Source: Ensifer sp. USDA 6670
GTDB lineage: Bacteria; Pseudomonadota; Alphaproteobacteria; Rhizobiales; Rhizobiaceae
Assembly: GCA_000421085.1 (NCBI GenBank)
Contig: ATWE01000005.1
Location: 124,001-188,000, forward strand
DNA length: 64,000 bases
Reading direction: 5' to 3'
Position 1 is the first letter of the stretch. Each line of letters opens with the position of its first letter. The position numbers were made by a program, and so were the translations under genes. The notes beneath the pieces were generated by a model. That model did not search any database. It had not been told where the DNA came from and was given only the letters and a program-made list of their open reading frames with translations. Below, in pieces: positions 49,223 to 57,338 of the stretch.

Positions 49223-49268
49223 GGTCTTCCCTCCATAATGCGCAACGGGCCAAAGGCTGATCGTCGGA

Positions 49269-50219
49269 TCAGGCCGTTAGCCGAGCTGCTGTGAACTTGT
49301 CGGTGACGAGCACATCGATAACGCCCAATTTAAGGGCGCCGGCGATGGCTTGCGTTTTGGATTCTCCGCCCGCGAGCGCCATGACGCGGTCGGTCTTGCG
49401 CAGGTCTTCCAGCGAGATGCCGATTACACGGTCGTTAAGCGGGGTTTCGACCGGCTTTCCGTCCTTGTCGTAGAACCGGTAGGAAATCTCGCCAACCGCC
49501 CCGGCCTCGTGCAGCATCGCCATTTCCTGGCGGGAGAAGGTGTTGCCGGAGCGGGCAAGCAGCTCGGATGGTTCCACCGCACCGATGCCGACGATGGCAA
49601 GGCTGAGGCGGCCGAAGAGGTCCATCGTTTCGCGCACAACCGGGTCGGCGAGCATGACGAGTTTCGCCTCGCGTGAGGAGGTGATGCCCTGGACAAGAAG
49701 CAGCCTCGGCTCGCCGCCGGTGAGTCTTGCAAGCCGCGCGGTCAGCTGCGTGGCATGAGTCTGCACCGAGGCGTCGCCCATGCCGCCGAGGATCTGAACG
49801 ATGTACTTGGCCTTGGCGTTCTTCAACGGGTGGATGTTGTCGACCATGCGCAGAATGGTCTGACTCCAGCTCGAGACCCCGACAATCTCGTCCTGCTTCA
49901 GCGTGACCTCGAGGAAATGGGCCGCCGCCTCGCCGATGCGCGCCATGATCGCCCCGTCGCGATCTTCCGAACAGTCGATGACGATGGCTTCGGTCAGGCC
50001 GTAGCGCTCTCGCAGCGCGGTTTCCAGATCCGCGAAGGTGCCGGCCGGGGGAATGACCGTCGTGCGCACGATGTCTTCCTGCTCGGCGCGCTTCAGCATG
50101 CGCGAAACGGTCGCCTGCGACATATGCATGATCTCGGCGATCTCCGCCTGTCTCTTGCTTTCGATATGGTACATCTGGGCAACGCGGGCGATCAGTCGAA
50201 GCTCGTTCAGCCGTCCCAT
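49269..50219 (-). CDS. SorC-family (sugar-binding) transcriptional regulator
   Basis: 316-residue regulator. The N-terminal HTH covers about residues 22-50 (RQAEIAEIMHMSQATVSRML). The C-terminal sugar-phosphate-binding domain of the SorC/DeoR group has SSWSQTILRMVDNIHPLKN, KYIVQILGGMGDASVQTHAT, LAIVGIGAVEPSELL, and ends GVIDVLVTDKFTAARLTA. Members such as SorC, EryD and LsrR respond to a phosphorylated substrate. A near-palindrome GTGAATTTTTATTCAC lies 16-31 bases upstream, suggesting autoregulation. It should control the kinase, transketolase and transporter genes around it. Confidence 0.92.
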   Translation of the reverse strand: MGRLNELRLIARVAQMYHIESKRQAEIAEIMHMSQATVSRMLKRAEQEDIVRTTVIPPAGTFADLETALRERYGLTEAIVIDCSEDRDGAIMARIGEAAAHFLEVTLKQDEIVGVSSWSQTILRMVDNIHPLKNAKAKYIVQILGGMGDASVQTHATQLTARLARLTGGEPRLLLVQGITSSREAKLVMLADPVVRETMDLFGRLSLAIVGIGAVEPSELLARSGNTFSRQEMAMLHEAGAVGEISYRFYDKDGKPVETPLNDRVIGISLEDLRKTDRVMALAGGESKTQAIAGALKLGVIDVLVTDKFTAARLTA

Positions 50220-50234
50220 TGGGGTCCTCCAGCA

Positions 50235-50250
50235 GTGAATTTTTATTCAC
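50235..50250. promoter_or_regulatory. Candidate SorC operator upstream of the regulator gene
   Basis: GTGAAT-TTTT-ATTCAC, perfect six-base arms, overlapping the stop codon of the kinase gene and 16 bases before the SorC start. Read on the minus strand it is GTGAATAAAAATTCAC, whose left part recurs at 53578 and 53718. Confidence 0.55.
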
Positions 50251-51712
50251 TCATAATGGAAGGGCCTCGAACGGTCGAGCGGTAGATTGCGTCCTGCCAA
50301 ACCACAAGGCGATCTGTGGCGTCGCAAGCGCGCGGGAGGAGGGGATTGCCGGCGCGCGGCAGGGAAGCGACAGCAGCGAGATCGGGCCAGACGCCCAGCG
50401 AGAGACCCGCCAGATAGGCCGCGCCGAGAGCGGAGGCCTCAGGCGCGTCGCATTGGATAATGACGTGGTTCAGAGTATCGGCAACGCATTGCATCAGGAA
50501 GGTGTTCTTGCTCGGCCCGCCATCCGCATAGAGACGACCGAGCGGCGTCGGCGATTGCGCGGACATCGCCTTGAAGACGTCATGGACCTGGAAGGCCATC
50601 GAGTCTGTCACCGCACGCGCCATCTGGGCGCGCGTCGTGTTGAAGGTGATGCCGGAAAACAGCGCTCGTGCATCGGCCTGCCAATAGGGCGCGCCGAGAC
50701 CGACGAAACCCGGCACGAAACCCGGCCCGCCGGGCTCGGCAGTGGCGGCGAGATCGATCAGGGCCTGCACATCGGAAAGGCCGAGCATTTCGGCCATCCA
50801 CGGGAGGGCCGCGGCCGAAACGAGGATATTGCCCTCGAAGGCATAGGTCGGCCGGCCGGCGATCGACCAGGCGATCGTCGTCGTGATGCCCTGCTCGGGT
50901 GCGATGAAGCGAGGCAGGGTCGTCATGACCGACGAGCCGGTGCCGAAGGTCACCTTGCCGTCGCCGGGATTGAAGGCGCCATGGCCGAAAAGCGCGGCAT
51001 GGCTGTCACCGATCGCCGAGGCGATCGGGATGCCGTCCTTCAGCCCCGGCACGTTTTTCGTGACGCCGAAACGGGCGGCGCTGTCGCGCACCTCGGGAAG
51101 GGCGGATTCCGGCACGCCGAACAGGTCACAAAGCTCGTCGCTCCAGACCTGGCGGTTGAGGTCGTAAAGCTGGCTGCGGGCGGCATTGGCGGCATCGCAG
51201 GCATGGATCGCGCCATCCGTGAAGCAGTGGATCAGCCAGGCGTCGATCGTGCCCAGCCTGACTTCATGTCCCGGGGGGACGCGATCAAGCAGCCACTTCA
51301 TCTTGGGACCGGGGAACATCGGGTCGATGGGGAGGCCCGTGAGCGCCTGGACGCGCCCGGCATGGCCCGCTGCGGTGAGTTCGGCGCAGGCTGGCGCGCT
51401 GCGGCGGCATTGCCAGCTGACCACCGGGCCGAGCGGCTTGCCCGTGACGGCGTCCCAGACGGTGACCGACTCGCGCTGGTTTGAGATCGCGATCCCGAGG
51501 ATGTCGGTCCGAGGTCCTGTTTGCAGGCAGGCGGCAATCGCCTCCTGAACCGATTCCCAGATGCGAAGCGAATTCTGCTCCACCCAGCCGGGCTGCGGAT
51601 GTTCGATGCCGACCGGAGATGCGCCACGCGAGAGGATCTCGCCGGTCGTCGAAACGAGCACGGCCTTAGAATTCGTGGTGCCCTGGTCGATGGCGAGAAT
51701 GGCGGTCGTCAT
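50243..51712 (-). CDS. FGGY-family carbohydrate kinase (ketose kinase, GlpK-like)
   Basis: 489-residue FGGY kinase. The N-terminal phosphate loop is AILAIDQGTTNSKAVLVS (about residues 4-21), with GIAISNQRESVTVWDAVTGK, GTIDAWLIHCFTDG and a catalytic-aspartate region, then a C-terminal half with VTFGTGSSVMTTL and YAFEGNILVSAAALPWM. The sequence leans to the glycerol kinase/apulose kinase side of the family rather than xylulokinase. It lies between the split transketolase and its SorC regulator, so its substrate is probably a ketose whose phosphate feeds transketolase. GGAG sits six bases before ATG 51712. A strong hairpin precedes it. Confidence 0.9.
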   Translation of the reverse strand: MTTAILAIDQGTTNSKAVLVSTTGEILSRGASPVGIEHPQPGWVEQNSLRIWESVQEAIAACLQTGPRTDILGIAISNQRESVTVWDAVTGKPLGPVVSWQCRRSAPACAELTAAGHAGRVQALTGLPIDPMFPGPKMKWLLDRVPPGHEVRLGTIDAWLIHCFTDGAIHACDAANAARSQLYDLNRQVWSDELCDLFGVPESALPEVRDSAARFGVTKNVPGLKDGIPIASAIGDSHAALFGHGAFNPGDGKVTFGTGSSVMTTLPRFIAPEQGITTTIAWSIAGRPTYAFEGNILVSAAALPWMAEMLGLSDVQALIDLAATAEPGGPGFVPGFVGLGAPYWQADARALFSGITFNTTRAQMARAVTDSMAFQVHDVFKAMSAQSPTPLGRLYADGGPSKNTFLMQCVADTLNHVIIQCDAPEASALGAAYLAGLSLGVWPDLAAVASLPRAGNPLLPRACDATDRLVVWQDAIYRSTVRGPSIMSE

Positions 51713-51736
51713 GGCGGCTCCGGCAGTCAGAAATTG

Positions 51737-51763
51737 GGGCGCGGCAGGAGGATTGCCGCGCCC
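51737..51763 (-). promoter_or_regulatory. Intra-operon hairpin between transketolase and kinase genes
   Basis: Perfect ten-base stem GGGCGCGGCA / TGCCGCGCCC with a seven-base loop, in the 75-base gap between two co-directional genes. On the minus strand it is followed by CCAATTTC, not a full U-tract, so partial termination or mRNA protection is more likely than complete termination. Confidence 0.6.
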
Positions 51764-51787
51764 GGCACGAAATCTAATCGCGCATGA

Positions 51788-52759
51788 TCATGCGCGGGAA
51801 GGCTTCCGTGCGATCAATGCGACGGCCGCTTCGGCGATGGCGGCAGGGGACATGCCGAATTCGTCGAGCAGGAATTCCGCCGATCCCGTAGGCGCGAAAA
51901 TGCCCGGAACGCCGAGGATCTTCATCGGCACGGGGGCTTCGGCCACGACCAATTCGGCGACGGCCGAACCGAGGCCGCCGAAGGTGGAGTGCTCTTCCGC
52001 TGTCAGGATCGCGCCGGTTTCGCGGGCGGCGGCCACGACGGCTTCCATGTCGAGCGGACGGACCGTCGCCATGTTCAGCACGCGTGCCTCGATGCCCTCT
52101 GCCGCCAGCAGATCGGCGGCTTTCATCATGCGGTGTGTCACCGTGCCGTTGGCGACGAGGGTGATCGCGTCGCCGTCACGCAGCAAGTTGGCCTTGCCCA
52201 CTTCGAATATGTGGCCGGGCGGCAGTAGGTCCGGAACGCCGACGCGCGACAGGCGCAGGAAGACCGGACCGTCATAGTGGGCGGCCCATTCGACGGCCGC
52301 GGCGGTCTCGATCGAGTCGCATGGCGCGATGACCGGAAGGTTCGGCAACACGCGGGTCCAGGCGAAATCTTCGATGGAATGGTGCGTTGGCCCAAGCTCG
52401 CCATAGGCCATGCCGGAAGAAATACCGATGAGCTTCACGTTGGCGTTTGAATAGGCGATGTCGGCCTTGATCTGCTCCAACGACCGACCCGTCAGGAAGC
52501 AGGCGGCGCCGCAGACGAAGGGCAGCAACCCGCCATTGGCAAGGCCGGCGCCGACGCCGACCATCGTCTGTTCGGCGATGCCGACATTGACCAGCCGTTC
52601 CGGCCATTTGGACTTGAAACCGCCGAGCTTGGAGGAACCGACGGAGTCGTTGCAGACGGCCACGATCCGGGGATTGTCCGCGCCGAGGCGCTCAAGAACG
52701 GCAACGAAGGCGTCGCGGCAATCGTGCAGCTTTGCAGAAGGTGTCACGGCGTTCATCAC
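51788..52759 (-). CDS. Transketolase-like subunit, C-terminal half (pyrimidine and C-terminal domains)
   Basis: 323-residue protein equal to the second half of a transketolase. The pyrimidine-binding domain has RLVNVGIAEQTMVGVGAGLA, whose glutamate activates the thiamine diphosphate aminopyrimidine. The C-terminal domain has DGDAITLVANGTVTHRMMKA and ILTAEEHSTFGGLGSAVAEL. It overlaps the N-terminal-half gene (52756-52759), so the subunits are made together. Split transketolases of this size occur in dedicated sugar pathways (apulose-4-phosphate, sulfofructose). The housekeeping enzyme is a single chain of about 660 residues, so this pair is specialised. Confidence 0.92.
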   Translation of the reverse strand: MMNAVTPSAKLHDCRDAFVAVLERLGADNPRIVAVCNDSVGSSKLGGFKSKWPERLVNVGIAEQTMVGVGAGLANGGLLPFVCGAACFLTGRSLEQIKADIAYSNANVKLIGISSGMAYGELGPTHHSIEDFAWTRVLPNLPVIAPCDSIETAAAVEWAAHYDGPVFLRLSRVGVPDLLPPGHIFEVGKANLLRDGDAITLVANGTVTHRMMKAADLLAAEGIEARVLNMATVRPLDMEAVVAAARETGAILTAEEHSTFGGLGSAVAELVVAEAPVPMKILGVPGIFAPTGSAEFLLDEFGMSPAAIAEAAVALIARKPSRA

Positions 52760-53565
52760 AGGGCCTCCGAAAGCTCAGCCACGGCAATCTTGTATTGTTC
52801 GGCATTCGGCACCTTGTGGTGCCAGTCGACCCTGTCCTGCATGAAGGAAATGCCGTGGCCCTTGTTCGTATGGGCGACGATGCAGTGCGGGTGGCTACCG
52901 CGCTTTTCCAGCGCCGGAACGACTTCATCCATGGCATTGCCGTTGATCTCGGTCACATCCCAGCCGAAGGCTTCGAGTTTGGCGGGGAATGGGGCGAGGT
53001 TGTTGGTGTCCTTCAGAGCCGCGCCCTGCTGGAAGCGGTTGTGGTCGATGATCAGGGTCAGGTTGTCGAGGCCGAACTGCGCGGCAGCCGCGATGGCCTC
53101 CCAGTTGGATCCCTCCTGCATCTCGCCGTCACCGGTCAACACATAGGTATGGTACTTCGTGTTCGTCAGCTTCGCGGCTTTCGCCATGCCGACCGCCACC
53201 GGCAGGCCATGGCCGAGCGGGCCGGTATTGGTCTCGACGCCCGGTACCTTGGTGCAGTTCGGATGCCCGTTGAGGCGCGAATGCGGCTTCAGGAATGTAC
53301 TGATCTCTTCCTCCGGAATGAAGCCTCGCCGGGCCAGCGTCACATAGAGCGCCAGCGCCACATGGCCTTTCGACAGCACGAAACGGTCGCGCTCCGGATG
53401 CTTCGGCTGTTCTGGCCAGATGCGTAGCACTCGAAAATAGAGCGCCGTCAGAATGTCTATGGCGGACATCTCCCCGCCGATGTGGCCGGCGCCGGCTTCG
53501 AAAACCGCTTGCAGATCGCGAAGGCGGATCTGTCGAGCGATGCGGTCGAGATCGTTCGGCTGCAT
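52756..53565 (-). CDS. Transketolase-like subunit, N-terminal half (TPP-binding domain)
   Basis: 269-residue thiamine-diphosphate domain of a split transketolase. Seen: AGHIGGEMSAIDILTALYFR (about residues 26-45), RFVLSKGHVALALY, GPLGHGLPVAVGMAKAAK, and the cofactor motif GDGEMQEGSNWEAI running to LIIDHNRFQQ. It overlaps its partner by four bases. It starts 207 bases from a divergent sugar ABC transporter, with an operator-like GTGAATAAATATGC just before the ATG. Probable reaction: two-carbon transfer from a phosphorylated ketose to an aldose phosphate; the donor is not identified. Confidence 0.92.
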   Translation of the reverse strand: MQPNDLDRIARQIRLRDLQAVFEAGAGHIGGEMSAIDILTALYFRVLRIWPEQPKHPERDRFVLSKGHVALALYVTLARRGFIPEEEISTFLKPHSRLNGHPNCTKVPGVETNTGPLGHGLPVAVGMAKAAKLTNTKYHTYVLTGDGEMQEGSNWEAIAAAAQFGLDNLTLIIDHNRFQQGAALKDTNNLAPFPAKLEAFGWDVTEINGNAMDEVVPALEKRGSHPHCIVAHTNKGHGISFMQDRVDWHHKVPNAEQYKIAVAELSEAL

Positions 53566-53577
53566 GAAACCCTCTTA

Positions 53578-53591
53578 GTGAATAAATATGC
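53578..53591. promoter_or_regulatory. Candidate SorC site upstream of the transketolase genes
   Basis: GTGAATAAATATGC, 13 bases before the transketolase N-subunit ATG (minus strand). It shares GTGAATAAA with the palindrome at 50235-50250 (read on the minus strand) and TGAATAA-TATGC with 53718-53732. Confidence 0.4.
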
Positions 53592-53717
53592 TGTTGCACA
53601 TATAGTTGCATGTCGATCCAGCAAGTCAAGAGGAAATGCGCCGATGCACGCCCAAATTTGCGCGGCTGGCCGTATTGACAGCTTAGGGATCTATCATGTA
53701 CGCATTTAAAGACAGCT

Positions 53718-53732
53718 ATGAATAATTATGCC
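53718..53732. promoter_or_regulatory. Candidate SorC site upstream of the sugar transporter genes
   Basis: ATGAATAATTATGCC, about 41 bases before the permease start at 53773. Twelve of the first fourteen bases match the site at 53578-53591. Confidence 0.4.
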
Positions 53733-53772
53733 AAACGTCGGACGGGAGGCAGATTATGCGGGAGGAAGACGC

Positions 53773-54747
53773 ATGCGGGCTGCAGTGCAAGAGAAGCAAG
53801 GAACTGCCGTGAGGCAGCTTCCGTCACTGAGGGGCGCGACCGGTCCGCTGATCGGGCTCATCGTCCTGTGCCTTTTTCTCACCTTCGCGACGGACAAGTT
53901 CCTATCGCTGCGGAACTTCCTCAACGTGCTCGACCAGATCACGGTACTGGGGGTCATGGCCGTCGGCATGACATTCGTCATCCTGATCGGAGGTATCGAC
54001 CTTGCGGTGGGCTCGGTCATGGCGCTGGCGATGATGGTTCTCGGCTACCTCAACGTCGTGGCCGGGGTACCGATGGGGCTCGCCATTCCCCTGGCGCTCG
54101 CCGCCGCCTCGCTCAACGGCCTCATCGCGGGCCTCCTCATAACGCGCTTCAACGTACCGGCTTTCATCGCGACGCTGGCAATGATGTCGATCTCGCGCGG
54201 CGTTGCGAATATGATCACCGACGGCCAGCAGATCATAGGCTTTCCGGCCTGGTTCAACATGATGGCCATCGTGCGCTTCGGCGGCTTCGTGACGCTGACG
54301 GTTGCCGTAATGATCGCGGTCTTCATCCTCGGCCTTCTCTACCAGCGCTACCGGCATGGCGGGCGCGTGCTCTACGCCATCGGCGGCAATGCCGAAGTGG
54401 CGCGCCTTGCCGGAATCAACGTCCAGCGCGCGACCGTGCTCGTCTATGTCGTCTGCAGCTTCCTCGCGGGGCTTTCCGGTATGGTGCTCGCGGCTCGTCT
54501 CGACTCGGTTCAGCCGTCGTCGGGCGTGTCCTACGAGCTCGACGCCATCGCGGCGGTCGTCATCGGCGGTACCTCGCTTTCCGGCGGAACCGGCGGGATC
54601 GGCGGCACCATCATCGGCGTGCTCATCATCGGTGTCCTGCGAAACGGTCTCAACCTGCTGAGCGTGTCTCCGTTCATGCAGCAGGTGATTATCGGTGCCG
54701 TCATCGTGCTCGCCGTCACGGCAGAAACCTACCGCAAGCGGAAATAA
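53773..54747 (+). CDS. Sugar ABC transporter permease (RbsC type)
   Basis: 324-residue permease of the CUT2/BPD_transp_2 family. About eight to ten hydrophobic segments; ITVLGVMAVGMTFVILIGGI then DLAVGS is the RbsC signature, and AIGGNAEVARLAGINVQR is the ATPase-contact loop. The ATG at 53773 has GGAGGAAG at 53761-53768; the frame is open to 53728 without a comparable ribosome site. First gene of a plus-strand operon (permease, binding protein, ATPase, SDR), divergent from the transketolase genes. Unusually the permease precedes the binding protein. Confidence 0.92.
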   Translation: MRAAVQEKQGTAVRQLPSLRGATGPLIGLIVLCLFLTFATDKFLSLRNFLNVLDQITVLGVMAVGMTFVILIGGIDLAVGSVMALAMMVLGYLNVVAGVPMGLAIPLALAAASLNGLIAGLLITRFNVPAFIATLAMMSISRGVANMITDGQQIIGFPAWFNMMAIVRFGGFVTLTVAVMIAVFILGLLYQRYRHGGRVLYAIGGNAEVARLAGINVQRATVLVYVVCSFLAGLSGMVLAARLDSVQPSSGVSYELDAIAAVVIGGTSLSGGTGGIGGTIIGVLIIGVLRNGLNLLSVSPFMQQVIIGAVIVLAVTAETYRKRK

Positions 54748-54756
54748 CGACTTTCG

Positions 54757-54781
54757 CCCCGCTGCCGAGGGTGCGGCGGGG
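54757..54781 (+). promoter_or_regulatory. Intra-operon hairpin between permease and binding-protein genes
   Basis: CCCCGCTGC / GCGGCGGGG with one G-U pair and a seven-base loop, ten bases after the permease stop. No T-tract. A 3'-end stabiliser or attenuating structure that separates permease and binding-protein expression is likely. Confidence 0.5.
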
Positions 54782-54875
54782 TGCTGAAAAACGGCCGGCA
54801 ATGGTGCAGGCCGGAAAAGGAGAAGGTGACCTCCTGCGAGGGCAGGGCGCCACCGAGCAACTCGGAGGAGAAACC

Positions 54876-55808
54876 ATGAAACTTACCACACTGCTGATGG
54901 CGGCAGCCGCCGCTTCGGGCCTTGCGCTTCCCGCATCCGCCGCCGAGGTCAAGAAGATCGGCCTTGCCGTTCCGAACCTCCAAGCCGACTTCTTCAACCA
55001 GATCAAGCTCGGAGTCGAAAAGCACGCTAAGGAAAAGGGCCTGGAAGTGGTCGTCGTCGACGCGAAGAACGACACGAACACGCAGGTCAGCCAAGTGCAG
55101 GACCTGATGATCCAGGACATCGACGCCTTCATCTATATCCCGGCCGGGGCCGCAGCCGCTGCCGTGCCGACGCGCCTTGCCCGCGAAGCCGGCATTCCGG
55201 TGATCAACGTCGACCGAGTTCCGGATGGTGCGCCGGGCGACACCTTCATCGCCGGCGAGAGCGTCGAATCCGCCTACGCCGTCTGCAAGCACATCATCGA
55301 GAAGGCCGGTGGCTCGGGCAAGATGGCGATCATCCACGGACAGAAGGGCACGACGCCGGAAGTAGACCGCTTCACCGGCTGCAAGCGCGCCATCGACGAG
55401 AACAAGGGTGTCGAGCTGGTCGACCAGCAGTGGAGCAACATGTGGTCGGCAGACGAAGGCTTCTCGATCGCGCAGAACATGCTGCAGGCAAATCCGGATA
55501 TCACGATCATCTTCGGCCAGGCCGACGGTCTCGCCATGGGGGCTGCCAAGGCGGTCGACGTCGCCAACCTCTCGGACAAGGTGATCATCGGCGGCTATGA
55601 CGGCGACGTCTCGGCTCTCGAATACCTCGCCAAGTGCAAGGGGCCGTTCATCGCCACCGCCACGCAGAGCACGCAGAAGATGGGCGTTCTTGCCGTCGAA
55701 TCCGCGCTTGCCGTCGCGGCGGGCGAGAAGGTCGAAGAGCGTCAGACGCCGAATGCCGTACTGACGACCTGCGATAACGCTCCGGAATTCGTAAAGAACC
55801 ATCCGTAA
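54876..55808 (+). CDS. Sugar ABC transporter substrate-binding protein (RbsB type)
   Basis: 310-residue periplasmic protein. The signal peptide is MKLLTTL-like: MKLTTLLMAAAAASGLALPA ending SAAEV. The peripla_BP_4 fold follows: KKIGLAVPNLQADFFNQIKL (lobe 1), DLMIQDIDAFIYIPAGAAAA, PVINVDRVPDG, IHGQKGTTPEVDRFTGCKRA and IIGGYDGDVSALEYLAKCKG. GGAGGAG at 54864-54870 sets the ATG at 54876. It binds the island's substrate in the periplasm; the RbsB group takes pentoses, tetritols, AI-2 and similar small sugars or polyols. Confidence 0.93.
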   Translation: MKLTTLLMAAAAASGLALPASAAEVKKIGLAVPNLQADFFNQIKLGVEKHAKEKGLEVVVVDAKNDTNTQVSQVQDLMIQDIDAFIYIPAGAAAAAVPTRLAREAGIPVINVDRVPDGAPGDTFIAGESVESAYAVCKHIIEKAGGSGKMAIIHGQKGTTPEVDRFTGCKRAIDENKGVELVDQQWSNMWSADEGFSIAQNMLQANPDITIIFGQADGLAMGAAKAVDVANLSDKVIIGGYDGDVSALEYLAKCKGPFIATATQSTQKMGVLAVESALAVAAGEKVEERQTPNAVLTTCDNAPEFVKNHP

Positions 55809-55834
55809 CTTCATAGCCGAAAGGCAGCAGCGCC

Positions 55835-57322
55835 ATGACGACCCGCTCTCCAATCCTGTCGCTCCGTCGAATCCAGAAGTCCTACGGTCCGATCAAGGTT
55901 CTCCACGGTGTCGATCTCGATATCTATCCGGGAGAGGTCGTGGCGCTGCTCGGTGAAAACGGTGCCGGAAAATCGACCCTGTCGAACATTATCTCCGGCA
56001 CCGTGCAACCCTCAGCGGGCGAGATGACCTGGCTGGGAAGGACCTACGCCCCCGCCGATCCGCGTGCCGCGATGGACGAGGGGGTAGGCATGATCCATCA
56101 GGAACTGAAACTGCTTCCGAAGCTCTCCATCGCGGAGAACGTATTCGTCGGTCGCTACCCGATGAAGGCGGGCCGGATCGACCGCAAGGCGATGGAAGAT
56201 CGAGCGCGCAGCGGCCTTCACCGGCTGGGTCTCGATATCTCCCCGGATCGCCTCGTCGAGGGGCTTTCGACCGGCAAGCAGCAGCTCATCGAGATCGCCA
56301 AGGCACTGACGCTCAATGCGCGCCTCCTCATCCTCGACGAACCGACAGCCGCTCTCGGCGGCGAGGAGAGCCAACTCCTCTTTCAGCAGATCGAATGGCT
56401 GAAGTCGGAAGGCGTCGGCATCATCTACATTTCGCACCGCCTGGAAGAAATCCGCCAGATCGCCGACCGGATCGTCGTGATGCGCGACGGCGCCAAGGTG
56501 CAGGAGTTCGAGAGCGGCGACGTGCCGATACGCACGATCGTCGAGGCCATGGTCGGGCGCTCCCTTGAGCGCATGTTCCCAGCTCTTCCGGTCCCGACGG
56601 ATCAGGTGACGCTGGAAGTGCGAAACCTCTCGTCGCCGTCCAACGCTTTCCGGGACATCAGCTTCTCGGTTCGCAGGGGCGAGGTTTTCGGGATTGCGGG
56701 CCTGATGGGAGCCGGCCGGACCGAACTCGTGCGCGCCATCAGCGGTGCCGACCCCATCTCCGGCGGAGAGGTCCTGCTGCACGGCAGGTCCGTCACGCCC
56801 CGCTCGCCGATCGATGCGATCCGCAATGGTATCGTTCTCGTGCCCGAGGATCGAAAGCTCCAGGGCGTCGTGCTCGATCATTCGATCGCGGAAAACATCG
56901 CCTATGCCAATCTCCGCGAAATCTCCCGCGGCGGCTGGGTCTCGTCGCGCCGCATCCAGCTATTCGCCGAGGACTGCATCAAGAAGTTCGGGGTGAAGGG
57001 CCGCGGCGGCCAGAATGCAGGCGAGCTTTCCGGCGGCAACCAGCAGAAAGTGGTGCTCGCCAAATGGCTGGCGAGAAAGCCTCAGGTTGTCGTGCTGGAC
57101 GAACCGACGCGCGGCATCGACGTAGGCGCCCGCTCGTCGATCTACGATCTCATCATCGATCTCGCGCGCGAGGGCGTTACGGTCATCGTGGTCAGCTCGG
57201 ATCTTGAGGAGGTGCTCGGCGTCTCCAGCCGCATCCTGGTCATGGCGCAGGGCAGGCAGGCCGGCATCCTGAACCGCGAGGACGCGAACGACGTCTCGGT
57301 CATGGAATTGGCAACGATCTAA
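55835..57322 (+). CDS. Sugar ABC transporter ATP-binding protein (RbsA type, two ATPase domains)
   Basis: 495-residue duplicated ATPase. Domain 1: Walker A GENGAGKST (about 40-48), signature LSTGKQQLIEIAKAL, Walker B LLILDEPTAAL. Domain 2: degenerate Walker A GIAGLMGAGRTELVRAI (about 285-301), PEDRKLQGVVLDHSIAENI, signature LSGGNQQKVVLAKWLA and VVVLDEPTRGIDVGARS. This is the normal CUT2 arrangement with one weakened site. It completes the importer with the preceding permease and binding protein and is followed after 16 bases by an SDR gene. Confidence 0.94.
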   Translation: MTTRSPILSLRRIQKSYGPIKVLHGVDLDIYPGEVVALLGENGAGKSTLSNIISGTVQPSAGEMTWLGRTYAPADPRAAMDEGVGMIHQELKLLPKLSIAENVFVGRYPMKAGRIDRKAMEDRARSGLHRLGLDISPDRLVEGLSTGKQQLIEIAKALTLNARLLILDEPTAALGGEESQLLFQQIEWLKSEGVGIIYISHRLEEIRQIADRIVVMRDGAKVQEFESGDVPIRTIVEAMVGRSLERMFPALPVPTDQVTLEVRNLSSPSNAFRDISFSVRRGEVFGIAGLMGAGRTELVRAISGADPISGGEVLLHGRSVTPRSPIDAIRNGIVLVPEDRKLQGVVLDHSIAENIAYANLREISRGGWVSSRRIQLFAEDCIKKFGVKGRGGQNAGELSGGNQQKVVLAKWLARKPQVVVLDEPTRGIDVGARSSIYDLIIDLAREGVTVIVVSSDLEEVLGVSSRILVMAQGRQAGILNREDANDVSVMELATI

Positions 57323-57338
57323 GCAGGAAACAATCCAT

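Noticed and set aside
53718..54875. Long open frame joining the permease region to the sugar-binding protein
   Set aside because: It is out of frame with the RbsC-type permease and low in complexity; a clear signal peptide and GGAGGAG place the true start at 54876.
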